From Clostridiaceae bacterium (GTDB lineage: Bacteria > Bacillota > Clostridia > Saccharofermentanales > DTU023), in contig DUNL01000179.1 in assembly GCA_012839385.1 (NCBI GenBank), positions 1 through 32,033 on the forward strand: a stretch of 32,033 nucleotides of DNA. Reading direction: 5' to 3'. The translations under genes and the position numbers were made by a program. Below the pieces are notes generated by a model. That model did no database searches. It was not told where the DNA came from and worked only from the letters and a program-made list of their open reading frames with translations. Below are positions 15,457 to 23,500 of the stretch, in pieces. Each line of letters starts with the position of its first letter. Within the stretch, counting starts at the first letter, position 1.

Positions 15457-16097
15457 CATATATTTATTAGTTCGATAATAAAAATAGAGTAAGTATTGTA
15501 AAAGAATGCTATAAACTTTAGAACTTAATAGTGTCTCATCAAGCGATAATATATAAGTTTACGCATTGAAAGTTTTGGCTGACACATACTCCCACAGGTG
15601 TTCTGTCGATAATAGCATTATTAATCATATGTATTATTCGAAATCTGGAAAGATTACAATTTCTTTAGTACATTTTATCATTCACTTGTGTAATCACTCT
15701 AACATATTCTTGCTTTCCTGTTATAAGTTCCGAAAAAGCTAAAGTAGGGACAAGTGGAATATTCAGTAGGATGTTGACATGTAATTGTTGCAATGCCTGC
15801 TTGCTACTGTAAAGAAATTTATTGTCAATTTTGCCAAGTCGGTGTTTATATTTGAGACAACTAACTGAGACCTAGCAGGCCACGCTCCTTAAGGTTGCAA
15901 AATAAGTTAACTTAGGTGATGCTCATCTTTTCCTATTTACAAAATTTTAATTAATATGGATGTCTAGTTACATAAATTGGGTGTTAAAATGATGAAGATA
16001 TTTACAATTGTATTGTTTATTAATTAACTTGGTAGCTACTACTTATGCTAATGACTGATTTATTTCAAGGACAAAATATTTGATGAATGCCGTTTTC
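15457..16097. other. Divergent intergenic region, no gene recognised
   Basis: A+T-rich stretch between the minus-strand operon and the plus-strand wzy/wzx pair, with stop codons in all frames. It probably holds regulatory sites and eroded genes. I recognise no protein fragment before the acetyltransferase remnant, and no tRNA or repeat array. Confidence 0.5.
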
Positions 16098-16127
16098 TTG
16101 ACATAACGCCAATATTATAGATAAAAT
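16098..16127 (+). promoter_or_regulatory. Candidate promoter upstream of the acetyltransferase remnant and wzy
   Basis: TTGACA (16098-16103), an 18-base spacer, and TAAAAT (16122-16127) on the plus strand. It may originally have served the decayed gene and now drive wzy about 330 bases downstream. The match could be chance in A+T-rich DNA. Confidence 0.4.
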
Positions 16128-16182
16128 ATCTGATGAAAAATTTAAGACGAATGAGTTCCAGGAATCAAGATGATGCATTTTA

Positions 16183-16305
16183 AATCTCGACAATGTCTTT
16201 GTTGGACCTAATGCGACCATTTTGAGCTTTGAGCAATGCCAGGTTCAGCTGCAACTTTGTTGTTGCGGAGTCCCCGCGAAAATCATCGGCAAACTTGGCG
16301 AGTAG
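16183..16305 (+). pseudogene. Remnant of a hexapeptide-repeat acetyltransferase
   Basis: One plus-strand frame reads NLDNVFVGPNATILS, then an unrelated short stretch, then CGVPAKIIGKLGE and a stop at 16303-16305. Both ends match the C-terminal half of hexapeptide acetyltransferases, which read like DNVFVGPN...VVGGVPAKII. The roughly 25-35 residues that normally join them are missing or scrambled, and the N-terminal half is not recognisable upstream. The intact protein at 19447-20001 has the same two motifs (MDNVFVGSNVSIL and GGVPAKII), so this may be the ruin of a related gene. Adjacent to wzy, it shows the locus has been rearranged. Confidence 0.7.
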
Positions 16306-16458
16306 GCTGCAAAGAGAAGAGCACAGCGTATGCCGTAGAACTTTAGCCAGAGAGGCATGAAATAAGCGATGAATTAGCTTCGCTGATATGGTGTATGTTC
16401 AAGATACCTAGAGATGATAATTAACTTGTAATCGTTAGGATTTCATTGTGTAAATCTT
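16306..16458 (+). other. Leader of wzy, no gene recognised
   Basis: Non-coding sequence between the acetyltransferase remnant and the wzy start. It contains a small AGCGA/TCGCT hairpin near 16366-16385. No strong ribosome binding site precedes the first wzy ATG. Confidence 0.35.
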
Positions 16459-17769
16459 ATGATTCATTGTATGATTAACGATAATATGTTGACATCAGTT
16501 CAAACGGGCAAGGTGTGCATAAGTAGGACGCGTATGTTTTCTGCGATCGACAGATTTTGCGTTATTTTTCTGGCAATTGTCCCGCTTCTGCAACATTATA
16601 AAGGACCTTTATTCAACGCGGGAGTCACTGTGCTAGTTGCGCTGTTTCCTATTTTGCTTTTTCGTATCATGCAGAGTTCAGTCAGATTATATTTATACGA
16701 CTTGGTATCCGTTGTACCACTAATTGTGTATTTTATCTTTAGAATTATTGACCATGGTTCAGATTTTATTAAGTTCTCGCACTACTCTCTCCTAATCTTC
16801 TACTTTGTTGTGGCAGCTTTCGGGTGTATTGATCTCGATTATTTTATTAACATCGCCACAAGAGTCGCAATATTAGCCTGTGCTCTGATCCTTTTGCAAT
16901 ATATTTGTTATTACTTGTTACGTTTCCATCTTCAGCTCGTCTACACAAAGCTTCTCCTGCCAGAGGCAGAGCATTGGGTGCTTCTAGCCAAAACGGGTCT
17001 AATAGGTATTAAAGGCATAGTAAGTAAGTTTTATCGACCTTCCGCATTTTTCCTCGAACCGTCACATATGTTTTTGTATATTTACCCTATTTTTCTCTTG
17101 CTTTTGTTTTCACGAATACGATCGAAATTGAATTTAAAATACGCTCTTTTCCTATCGTTCGGGTTATTATTATCAACATCGGGAATGGCAATTGGAGTCT
17201 TAGCAGCCTCATGGTTGGCCTATCTATTGCTCTTTGATCGACAGGAGAAAAAACTTAAAATGTCACGATTATTCACCTTTAGAAGTATATTGATCATTCT
17301 TTTATTTTTAAGTTTATTTCTAGTTCTATATGTGTCAATTCCTTTCTTCTCTCAAAGTGTTGACAGAATAATTGGGGGTAGAAATGAAGGGAGCAGCGCA
17401 ATATCTGGTAGAACAACAAGAGGATTTAATCTCATTAGAGGCCTCTCTGGTCGTGAGTTGTGGTTAGGAGTTTCAGAATCAGTTGAAGGGATCAATTACA
17501 ATTTGTCAGGTTTTGTCGCAACGATGTACAAATACGGCTTGGTAGGTTTAATTCTTTCGTACATTTATTATTTTCGAAGTGTTTTAGTGTTGGAAACTTC
17601 ATATGCCCTAGTCGCAATCGTCACGATTGTTGTTTCTATATTCAGCGCGCATACACATGGGACATTTTTCATGCTATATCTAGTTTTTATATTGCTACGA
17701 GGCTACTCTGCTCGTATGCTAATCAATAAAAATAGAGTTTGTTTGGAGGGAGGTACTCCGTTAACATGA
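16459..17769 (+). CDS. O-antigen/capsule polymerase (Wzy-like)
   Basis: 436 residues, with about 11-12 hydrophobic segments and a large loop in the second half, the layout of Wzy polymerases that join lipid-linked repeat units on the outer face of the membrane. The stretch FYRPSAFFLEPSHMFLYIYP (about 195-214) is the recognisable Wzy_C/O-antigen-ligase-like signature, with the conserved R and EPS. The loop around GGRNEGSSAISGRTTRGFNL precedes the last helices and resembles the R-rich loop of the superfamily. The first in-frame ATG is at 16459, but 16471 and 16486 are also possible, as none has a clear ribosome site. The stop overlaps the wzx start (ATGA). The polymerised unit cannot be inferred. 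Confidence 0.8.
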   Translation: MIHCMINDNMLTSVQTGKVCISRTRMFSAIDRFCVIFLAIVPLLQHYKGPLFNAGVTVLVALFPILLFRIMQSSVRLYLYDLVSVVPLIVYFIFRIIDHGSDFIKFSHYSLLIFYFVVAAFGCIDLDYFINIATRVAILACALILLQYICYYLLRFHLQLVYTKLLLPEAEHWVLLAKTGLIGIKGIVSKFYRPSAFFLEPSHMFLYIYPIFLLLLFSRIRSKLNLKYALFLSFGLLLSTSGMAIGVLAASWLAYLLLFDRQEKKLKMSRLFTFRSILIILLFLSLFLVLYVSIPFFSQSVDRIIGGRNEGSSAISGRTTRGFNLIRGLSGRELWLGVSESVEGINYNLSGFVATMYKYGLVGLILSYIYYFRSVLVLETSYALVAIVTIVVSIFSAHTHGTFFMLYLVFILLRGYSARMLINKNRVCLEGGTPLT

Positions 17770-19193
17770 CGACTAAACGTGGAGATACGTCCCTCGCGCT
17801 TAAAGCAGGTATGTGGTACGTTATAGGAAACGTTCTCTTGAGAGGCCTAGCATTTTTGACAATTCCGATATTTTCACGTCTGATGAGTCGAGCTGATTTT
17901 GGTGAATTCTCCAATTATGCCAATTGGCAAGCAACGCTAGTAATCATCACAGGTGCTGAATTGTATAATACCTTGAATAGAGCTTATTACGATTATCAAA
18001 AAAATTTCGATCAATATATCTCATCAGTTACTTTTGCGAGCATTGGACTAACGTCTATCTTTTATTTAATTTTTCTTGCGGCGGGCGAGTGGATCTTTAA
18101 GATCGTCTCCATTCCAGCTGAATTTATTCACATTCTGTTTATAACTCTCATGTTTCAATCCTGTAAAGCCATTTATCTGGCACGAGAGCGAACCCTTTAC
18201 AGGTACAAATCAGTCATGGTTATCTCAGCCATATCCTTTTTGATACCCACATTGGTGTCTGTCTTGCTTGTTATACTGCTCGATGATTCTTTGAAGCTCG
18301 CTGCACGTATATACGGATTCTTCGGGCCAATTTCTCTAGTAGGTTTCTTTTGTGCTTTAGTTATGATCAACAGAGGAAAAGTCTTCCGCCTTGATCACTG
18401 CAAGTATTCATTTAAACTTTCGATCCCGTTGCTTTTCCATAATTTGTCTGCCTATTTGTTGATCTCAACCAATATAACAATAACTAAAAATATAGTAGGG
18501 GCGGATCATACTTCAGTTATCAGTATCGCTATGAGTACCGTACAAATATTGACGATACTTTTTCAAGCGCTCACAAATGCCCTAATCACTTGGTTAATGG
18601 ATAACTTAGAACAAAAGAATTACGATAAAATAAGGAAAAATACCCTAGTGTTTATTATGGTGTTGTTTTTGATATCCTTAGCTGTCATTATATTAGCGCC
18701 TGAGATAGTTTGGATTCTAGGGGGAGCAAAATATAATGATGCTGTTAATTTAGTTCCCGGATTTGTCGTTGCCGTATTTCTGCAGACTTTGGTATCCCTT
18801 TTCACTATTGTCCTAACGTATGATAAGAATGTTGTTTTAACAGCCATTGCTACATGTTCAGTCACAGTTGGTAATATCTTCGCGAAAGTATTTTTACTCC
18901 GTTCCTACGGAGTAAAAATACTGATATATATCAACATCGTATCCTACATGATTCTATTTATTTTGAATTACATTTTTGTTCGAAAAGCTGGGTATAAGTG
19001 TATCGTCAACATTAAGATGATCATTCTAATCTCATTAAGTCTCCTTGTCGCTTCTATTCTAATCCTCTACTTTTATAAGCATTCTGTTGTCAGGTACTTG
19101 ATGATTTTTGTAGCTTTGTGTGTCCTTTCCTATTTTGTCTGGAAAAAGCGCAAAAAAATCATTATATTGTTCAGATCTGTAAAAAATGCATGA
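17766..19193 (+). CDS. Polysaccharide flippase (Wzx-like, MOP superfamily)
   Basis: 475 residues with 12-14 hydrophobic helices. It flips undecaprenyl-linked repeat units across the membrane. The N-terminus SLALKAGMWYVIGNVLLRGLA followed by IPIFSRLMSRADFGEFS is a typical Wzx/RfbX opening, with the conserved F-G-x-F/Y after helix one. I chose the ATG at 17766 because it overlaps the wzy stop (ATGA) and a GGAGGGAGG lies upstream; a frame extending to 17739 lacks a site and would overlap wzy further. Cotranscribed with wzy. A 15-bp perfect inverted repeat lies inside the gene at 18887-18922. The two are the transport and polymerisation pair of a Wzx/Wzy-dependent surface glycan. Confidence 0.87.
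   Translation: MTTKRGDTSLALKAGMWYVIGNVLLRGLAFLTIPIFSRLMSRADFGEFSNYANWQATLVIITGAELYNTLNRAYYDYQKNFDQYISSVTFASIGLTSIFYLIFLAAGEWIFKIVSIPAEFIHILFITLMFQSCKAIYLARERTLYRYKSVMVISAISFLIPTLVSVLLVILLDDSLKLAARIYGFFGPISLVGFFCALVMINRGKVFRLDHCKYSFKLSIPLLFHNLSAYLLISTNITITKNIVGADHTSVISIAMSTVQILTILFQALTNALITWLMDNLEQKNYDKIRKNTLVFIMVLFLISLAVIILAPEIVWILGGAKYNDAVNLVPGFVVAVFLQTLVSLFTIVLTYDKNVVLTAIATCSVTVGNIFAKVFLLRSYGVKILIYINIVSYMILFILNYIFVRKAGYKCIVNIKMIILISLSLLVASILILYFYKHSVVRYLMIFVALCVLSYFVWKKRKKIIILFRSVKNA
18887..18922. repeat. Perfect 15-bp inverted repeat inside wzx
   Basis: Arms 18887-18901 and 18908-18922 are exact reverse complements (AGTATTTTTACTCCG on the left), with loop TTCCTA. The arms carry A/T runs outside and CTCCG inside, giving a terminator-like hairpin on either strand. 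It encodes part of KVFLLRSYGVKIL without disturbing the frame. Confidence 0.8.
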
Positions 19194-19406
19194 AAAACAC
19201 ACAGCTAATAACTCAAATTACATTTTTAGAACAAGCGGTATTCGCACACTCAACAACTGCTTACATAAAATACTCAAGTCGCTTCATCATTTGAAATTTA
19301 TTACAAATATCATTCAACAGGCAATAAAAACTCTGAGTAAAAATTGCAATTCAGCTCAATGTGCGTGTAGGGCATTCTTTAGATATACCTCGGAAATTAA
19401 AATATT

Positions 19407-19428
19407 TATTCAAAGGTAAATTTGAATA
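19407..19428. terminator. Weak A+T-rich hairpin between convergent wzx and acyltransferase genes
   Basis: Perfect 8-bp stem TATTCAAA/TTTGAATA with loop GGTAAA, in the 253-bp gap between the wzx stop and the acyltransferase stop. A weak bidirectional terminator is possible; low G+C makes this uncertain. No other gene is visible in the gap. Confidence 0.35.
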
Positions 19429-19446
19429 TGAAATATACAAATGATG

Positions 19447-20001
19447 CTAAGATCTACATGATAGAAATTCATTCCACATGAAATCTACTAATTCAGAAGA
19501 AACCGTTTGGTGCTTTGGGGCATATTGTGAGGGATAAGGGATTATTCTTTTCTGTAAATATTCGTCAATAGAGCAAATTATCTTTGCAGGAACACCACCA
19601 ACTACTGAGTTTTCAGGGACATCTTTTGAAACAACTGCTCCTGCTGCAACGATAGCATTAGGTCCAATACGTACATTATTTAAGATCGAAACATTGCTTC
19701 CAACAAAAACATTATCCATTATCTCAATACAACCTACAACTTCATCATATACAACATTTCCTTCTTTTGTATTAAGCATAAAATGAGTAATATCATGAGT
19801 TATAAAAGTAACATTAGAAGCTATTCTAACATTATTATGAATTCGTATAAGCTCTGGAAATAAAGGGATTTTACGATCCATAATAGTTACATTTTCCCCA
19901 ATATAATTAAAGATTTTTTTCTTTCTCAGGTATTCAACACGATCTTTGCTTGATAATTTCATCCACAGTCTCAAAGTCTGCCACAAACGCTTCTTTGTCA
20001 T
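19447..20001 (-). CDS. Hexapeptide-repeat acyltransferase (LbetaH, maltose/galactoside O-acetyltransferase type)
   Basis: 184 residues. The family transfers acetyl or another acyl group from CoA to a sugar, as a trimer with left-handed beta-helix. An N-terminal helical region (1-30) precedes hexapeptide repeats, roughly 36-140: IHNNVRIASNVTFITHDIT with the likely catalytic His, CIEIMDNVFVGSNVSILNNVRIGPNAIVAAGAVVSKDV, and the closing VVGGVPAKII. A C-terminal extension of about 40 residues follows. Start ATG 20001 has GGTGAGG upstream. It lies 162 bp downstream of the chain-length gene in the same direction, with its own candidate promoter. It probably O-acetylates the surface glycan; the acceptor is unknown. 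Confidence 0.88.
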   Translation of the reverse strand: MTKKRLWQTLRLWMKLSSKDRVEYLRKKKIFNYIGENVTIMDRKIPLFPELIRIHNNVRIASNVTFITHDITHFMLNTKEGNVVYDEVVGCIEIMDNVFVGSNVSILNNVRIGPNAIVAAGAVVSKDVPENSVVGGVPAKIICSIDEYLQKRIIPYPSQYAPKHQTVSSELVDFMWNEFLSCRS

Positions 20002-20058
20002 ACATACCTCACCACGATAGTCTCACTGATATAGATAATTTAGATCTAGAACAAGATG

Positions 20059-20087
20059 CTAATACCATAATTACATAAGATTTTCAA
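20059..20087 (-). promoter_or_regulatory. Candidate promoter of the acyltransferase gene
   Basis: Minus strand TTGAAA (20082-20087), 17 bases, TATTAG (20059-20064), about 60 bases before the start codon at 20001. Confidence 0.5.
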
Positions 20088-20163
20088 TAAGGAAACCCCA
20101 TAATTTAAGTATAGGTATTCAGCGCTGTTCCTTCAAAATTATCTACTTATGCCCTTGTTTGTC

Positions 20164-21960
20164 TTACCACTTTGTAGTAACTTCAACAACACCTAAAATT
20201 GGTATGTCGTAACCCTTAGCAAGCTGAACTTCCTTAACAAAGCTATCCCCATCATCAGAAGAAGAACGTACAAAGAGAACCGCATCAGAAAAGCGCAGAT
20301 GTTTAACGGCGTCCGAATCCCTCTGAAGATCCGATATAGCTTTTAGTTCAAGATGGGGATCTTCTGTTTGGGCTATTGTTTTCAAACGATCAAAAACAGG
20401 ATTTTTCTTTAGATCCTCTAGTACACCAGGTACGACAATCTTGGTCTCTTCATCTTTATTTTCTATCAAAAGGCCTTTTATGATCTGATGGACATAAGTC
20501 AGTTCTTCTTCTTGTTGCTCTGGACTAAATTGTTTATCGAAAACTTTGTCAATGAAAGAATCCACAAAGGACAAGATTCCTTTTTTGCTTTTTGTATTTG
20601 GATGCTTACCGCTTATTTCCCCGATATAAAAAAGTTTCTGCCAGGAGGTAATCGCCTTGACATCGTATCCAGCTAATTCTTTCCAGTGTTTCAATATTGA
20701 CAAAAACGCACCCAACAACAAGCCTAAGAAGGCTCCCATGAAAATATTTCGCTTGTACTTTTTTGGCTTAGGTTCCAATGGCAGAGGCTCTTTCCTCACA
20801 GAATCATTCCGATTAATTATAATCTTATCACTTGTCAAGTATAGAGCTTTGATCTCGTTTAAAGTGTCCTCATCTTTATTGGTCGTTTTGTATTTTATGA
20901 TGATGTCGTCAGCGATCTCCTGAAGTTCTTCACTTTTTATGTTAGAATCCATTATGGCTTTGGTTAGATTCTCAATCGCATTCTCTTTAACCGCGTTCGC
21001 TCGCATAGTATCGGCTATGATATCAACTACTTCCTGTTTAAGACGCGTTTCTACCTCTATTTGGTACTCTAGATCAAATTTGTGCTGTCTATCAAGGGCT
21101 TCCCTCATTTGCTCCTGTAGCCTCTCGATTTCCTCTTCGTTTTCTTTGATCTGGCGCGTGGTTTCCGATTTTTTAATATCGATAAAGCTGTCTTTGACTG
21201 TTTCATCTTCCAGCTCTTCCAATTTCATCTCATGAGGTAGAAAAACAGGAACATCTTCAATGTTTATACGTTCGATCTCTTCGATGGTCAGTCGATATAG
21301 AGTTTCTCTAAGCTCTTCTTCCGGACCTGTAATGGCTATATTGATTCCTCCTTGAGGGGTCATACGCACTTGAAATAGCCCCTTAATATCATCCGGCTCA
21401 TAAGAAATAAGACCTGCCGCCACGATGCGCTGATAAAAGCTATTTCCCTTAATCGAGTTCATGTAGAAACTTCCCAGATTTTGCTTGGCCACTGAATGTT
21501 CAAACTCAGTTCGCCCTGCAATTTTATCAAGAGTCAAGTGAACAACGAGTCTCTTATTTACTCTATTCTCAGGATCAATCTGCAAATAGAGGTCACTCTT
21601 CAGACTATCTCGCAAAGCTTTATTGGAGTCATTCAGAGCATTGATCTGGTTGTTTATATTAATTCCTTCGCGGTTTTTGAGCGCAAAGTCCTGTAACATT
21701 TTTTGGATTTCGATCTCGCCGTACTTGTCTTCCAATTTTTCCGGTTCGTTCTCCTCCCAAATAAAGATTGGGGCGGTAGTTTTTTCCGTCGACTCTACTT
21801 CTTCCTTTTTCGGCTCAGGAGTGATGTACTGTATAGGTAGAATCCGCGTATAGATAGCGGCTATGAGCGCAAAACCAAGTATGCAAGCTAGAATAAGCCG
21901 CCACGAGCGGAACAAAATAAACATCAGATCTTTAATATTAATTGTTTTTAGTTCTTCCAT
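20164..21960 (-). CDS. Wzz-like polysaccharide chain-length determinant with long cytoplasmic tail
   Basis: 598 residues. One helix at about 17-37 (RSWRLILACILGFALIA) and another at about 404-423 (GAFLGLLLGAFLSIL) frame a large extracellular part with coiled coil (about 255-365), the architecture of polysaccharide copolymerases that set chain length with Wzy. After the second helix comes a cytoplasmic tail of about 175 residues ending FSDAVLFVRSSSDDG...YDIPILGVVEV. This recalls the last strand-turn-strand of bacterial tyrosine kinases, where the text reads D-x-V-x-x-V-x-x-x...G-V-x. There is no Walker A, and the tyrosine cluster is absent, so it is a kinase-like but inactive tail. Start ATG 21960 has AGAGGA. 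No partner kinase or phosphatase is nearby. Confidence 0.8.
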   Translation of the reverse strand: MEELKTINIKDLMFILFRSWRLILACILGFALIAAIYTRILPIQYITPEPKKEEVESTEKTTAPIFIWEENEPEKLEDKYGEIEIQKMLQDFALKNREGININNQINALNDSNKALRDSLKSDLYLQIDPENRVNKRLVVHLTLDKIAGRTEFEHSVAKQNLGSFYMNSIKGNSFYQRIVAAGLISYEPDDIKGLFQVRMTPQGGINIAITGPEEELRETLYRLTIEEIERINIEDVPVFLPHEMKLEELEDETVKDSFIDIKKSETTRQIKENEEEIERLQEQMREALDRQHKFDLEYQIEVETRLKQEVVDIIADTMRANAVKENAIENLTKAIMDSNIKSEELQEIADDIIIKYKTTNKDEDTLNEIKALYLTSDKIIINRNDSVRKEPLPLEPKPKKYKRNIFMGAFLGLLLGAFLSILKHWKELAGYDVKAITSWQKLFYIGEISGKHPNTKSKKGILSFVDSFIDKVFDKQFSPEQQEEELTYVHQIIKGLLIENKDEETKIVVPGVLEDLKKNPVFDRLKTIAQTEDPHLELKAISDLQRDSDAVKHLRFSDAVLFVRSSSDDGDSFVKEVQLAKGYDIPILGVVEVTTKW

Positions 21961-22009
21961 AAAATCCTCTCAGGACATGTTTTCTTGGCATTACCCTTTT
22001 ATTATCTCA

Positions 22010-22028
22010 CAAAATTATTATAATTTTG
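22010..22028. repeat. Palindrome CAAAATTAT-T-ATAATTTTG
   Basis: A 19-bp near-perfect palindrome with 9-bp arms around one base, 50 bp upstream of the chain-length gene start. It fits a dimeric repressor site overlapping the promoter region; low G+C makes chance possible. Confidence 0.45.
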
Positions 22029-22387
22029 AGTTTTGGCAAGATTATCATAGGGGCGCTTTCGCCAACACAATACCAGGAAAAACGACTGCGACTCGCGAAA
22101 GAATCAGTAGCGATCCAGTGATTCCAAACACTCTATTTCTTTAAATCAGTGGTCTAGCTTGCTTCCTCCACAGCAATGTAGTCGTCAGAGTCAGAGTAAC
22201 TTTACTGTATTTTCTGTAACTCTCATAAGCCATCATAAATTAAATCCACATAGTTTTTCGTTATTCTACCTCACAAGCTCTCTAACAGCAACAGAACGCA
22301 TCACTCAGAACAGGAATGACTCTACTAAACATAACAAGCAGGACCCTTATCGATTCAATAATGGCAAATTGCACGGATCCTGTAAAA

Positions 22388-22438
22388 TTAATAGAGAGTG
22401 CTCTCTCACTTTAGTAGCTTTGAGATACTCTCTATTAA
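22388..22438. terminator. Long imperfect hairpin downstream of the SIMPL gene
   Basis: Perfect 12-bp outer arms (TTAATAGAGAGT at 22388-22399, ACTCTCTATTAA at 22427-22438) plus an inner TCTCA/TGAGA pair. On the minus strand it is followed by TTTTAC. It may terminate the SIMPL transcript whose stop lies 90 bases away. Confidence 0.45.
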
Positions 22439-22529
22439 TATTCTATCTAATATAAATTGATCGGTAGTTAAATTAAAAGACACAGTTTTCTTGAATAGTG
22501 GCCATTAAAATTCGGTATTATTCTCCCCC

Positions 22530-23294
22530 CTACTCCCAAGTGAAGGTAACTTGAACCTGGGCAGTTACTTCCATTATGCCGGTACTGATACTGGTATCCA
22601 TAGCTTCTGCGGCCATTGCGTCCCTCATGGGAGACGGGTCGTAGATAGGTTCCGCGCTGTAGTAGGCTTCACTAACTCTATAGAGTTTAAGGGCACCGGT
22701 GACATCTCCGGCTTTAACCATGGTTTCGGCTTTAAGCTTGGCATCCTTTACTGCTGCCTCCAGAGCCTGTTGATAGACTTGGCCGCGGTCTGCTACATCA
22801 AAGGAGACATTTGAGACCAGATTAGCACCTGCTTGGACGGCTTTGTCAAGTATTGTCGAGGCTTTGTCAATTTCAGTAACTTTTATCTTGATATAATGTG
22901 TCACTTTATAGCCGTTGAAAACAGGCTTATTTCTGGAATAGTCGTATTGTGGCTGGATATTGTAATCGTTGGTCTGAATATCTTGTTCTTTAACACCTGC
23001 AGCTTTAACTGCTTTTAGTATAGCGTCCATGCTAGCCGCATTATCGGCTGATGCTTTGGCCGCGTTTTTATCTTCGCTTTCAACACCTAAGTTAAGATAC
23101 GCGATATCCGGTTCTAGTGAAATTTTGCCAATACCTGTAGCTGTGACAATATTCGCGTCCACATTGTCATTACCTCCGGTCGGCATAGCATGCAATTGCT
23201 TAGGCGCGGTCAGTACGGAAAGTCCCCAAAACATTCCTAAAACCAACGCCAGACCTAGAATCCCCACTAGGATCTTTTTCAGATTTTTTCTCAT
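22530..23294 (-). CDS. SIMPL-domain (DUF541) secreted or membrane-anchored protein
   Basis: 254 residues. An N-terminal hydrophobic helix (about 7-30) acts as signal or anchor. The SIMPL domain follows: ATGIGKISLEPDIAYLNLGVESE (52-74), QTNDYNIQPQYDYSRN, GYKVTHYIKIKV, and GANLVSNVSFDVADR, a pattern shared by the periplasmic or extracellular family of BP26/YggE-like proteins. These form oligomeric channels or scaffolds and are linked to stress tolerance, with no settled enzymatic role. Start ATG 23294 has GTGAGGATATT upstream. A short G+C hairpin lies in the leader near 23319-23335. It appears monocistronic and sits outside the glycan island by base composition. Confidence 0.88.
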   Translation of the reverse strand: MRKNLKKILVGILGLALVLGMFWGLSVLTAPKQLHAMPTGGNDNVDANIVTATGIGKISLEPDIAYLNLGVESEDKNAAKASADNAASMDAILKAVKAAGVKEQDIQTNDYNIQPQYDYSRNKPVFNGYKVTHYIKIKVTEIDKASTILDKAVQAGANLVSNVSFDVADRGQVYQQALEAAVKDAKLKAETMVKAGDVTGALKLYRVSEAYYSAEPIYDPSPMRDAMAAEAMDTSISTGIMEVTAQVQVTFTWE

Positions 23295-23500
23295 AATAAT
23301 ATCCTCACTTTTTGTTCGCGCGCTCTTGGCGCGAGTAATTACTAATACCGTTATTGGTCTTAGTTCATCTATTAGACGATCTAAGTAATAAAAAGGTTCC
23401 CAATAATTCTAGCGAGGATCAAAAAAATTATAAAGACTTTCACTCTTGTCTTTATTTATAACGATCTTATACCAATCAAAATTTTTCCTGACACCAAAAA

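Larger units (their letters stand above)
21961..22529. other. Intergenic region upstream of the chain-length gene, boundary of the glycan island
   Basis: 569 bp with no convincing gene; the open frames on the plus strand here have low-complexity Ser/Thr translations and no ribosome sites. It holds a palindrome at 22010-22028 and a long hairpin at 22388-22438. The promoter of the chain-length gene should lie here, but no clean -35/-10 pair is seen. Confidence 0.5.

Noticed and set aside
19186-19419. Possible small gene overlapping the end of wzx
   Set aside because: No ribosome site of its own beyond the wzx end, no recognisable motif, and a composition typical of random A+T-rich sequence.
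20488-21853. Several plus-strand open frames opposite the chain-length gene
   Set aside because: They are antisense shadows of a clear coding sequence, with Ser/Phe-rich low-complexity translations.
21863-22455. Plus-strand open frames in the 22 kb gap
   Set aside because: No ribosome binding sites, no motifs and low complexity.
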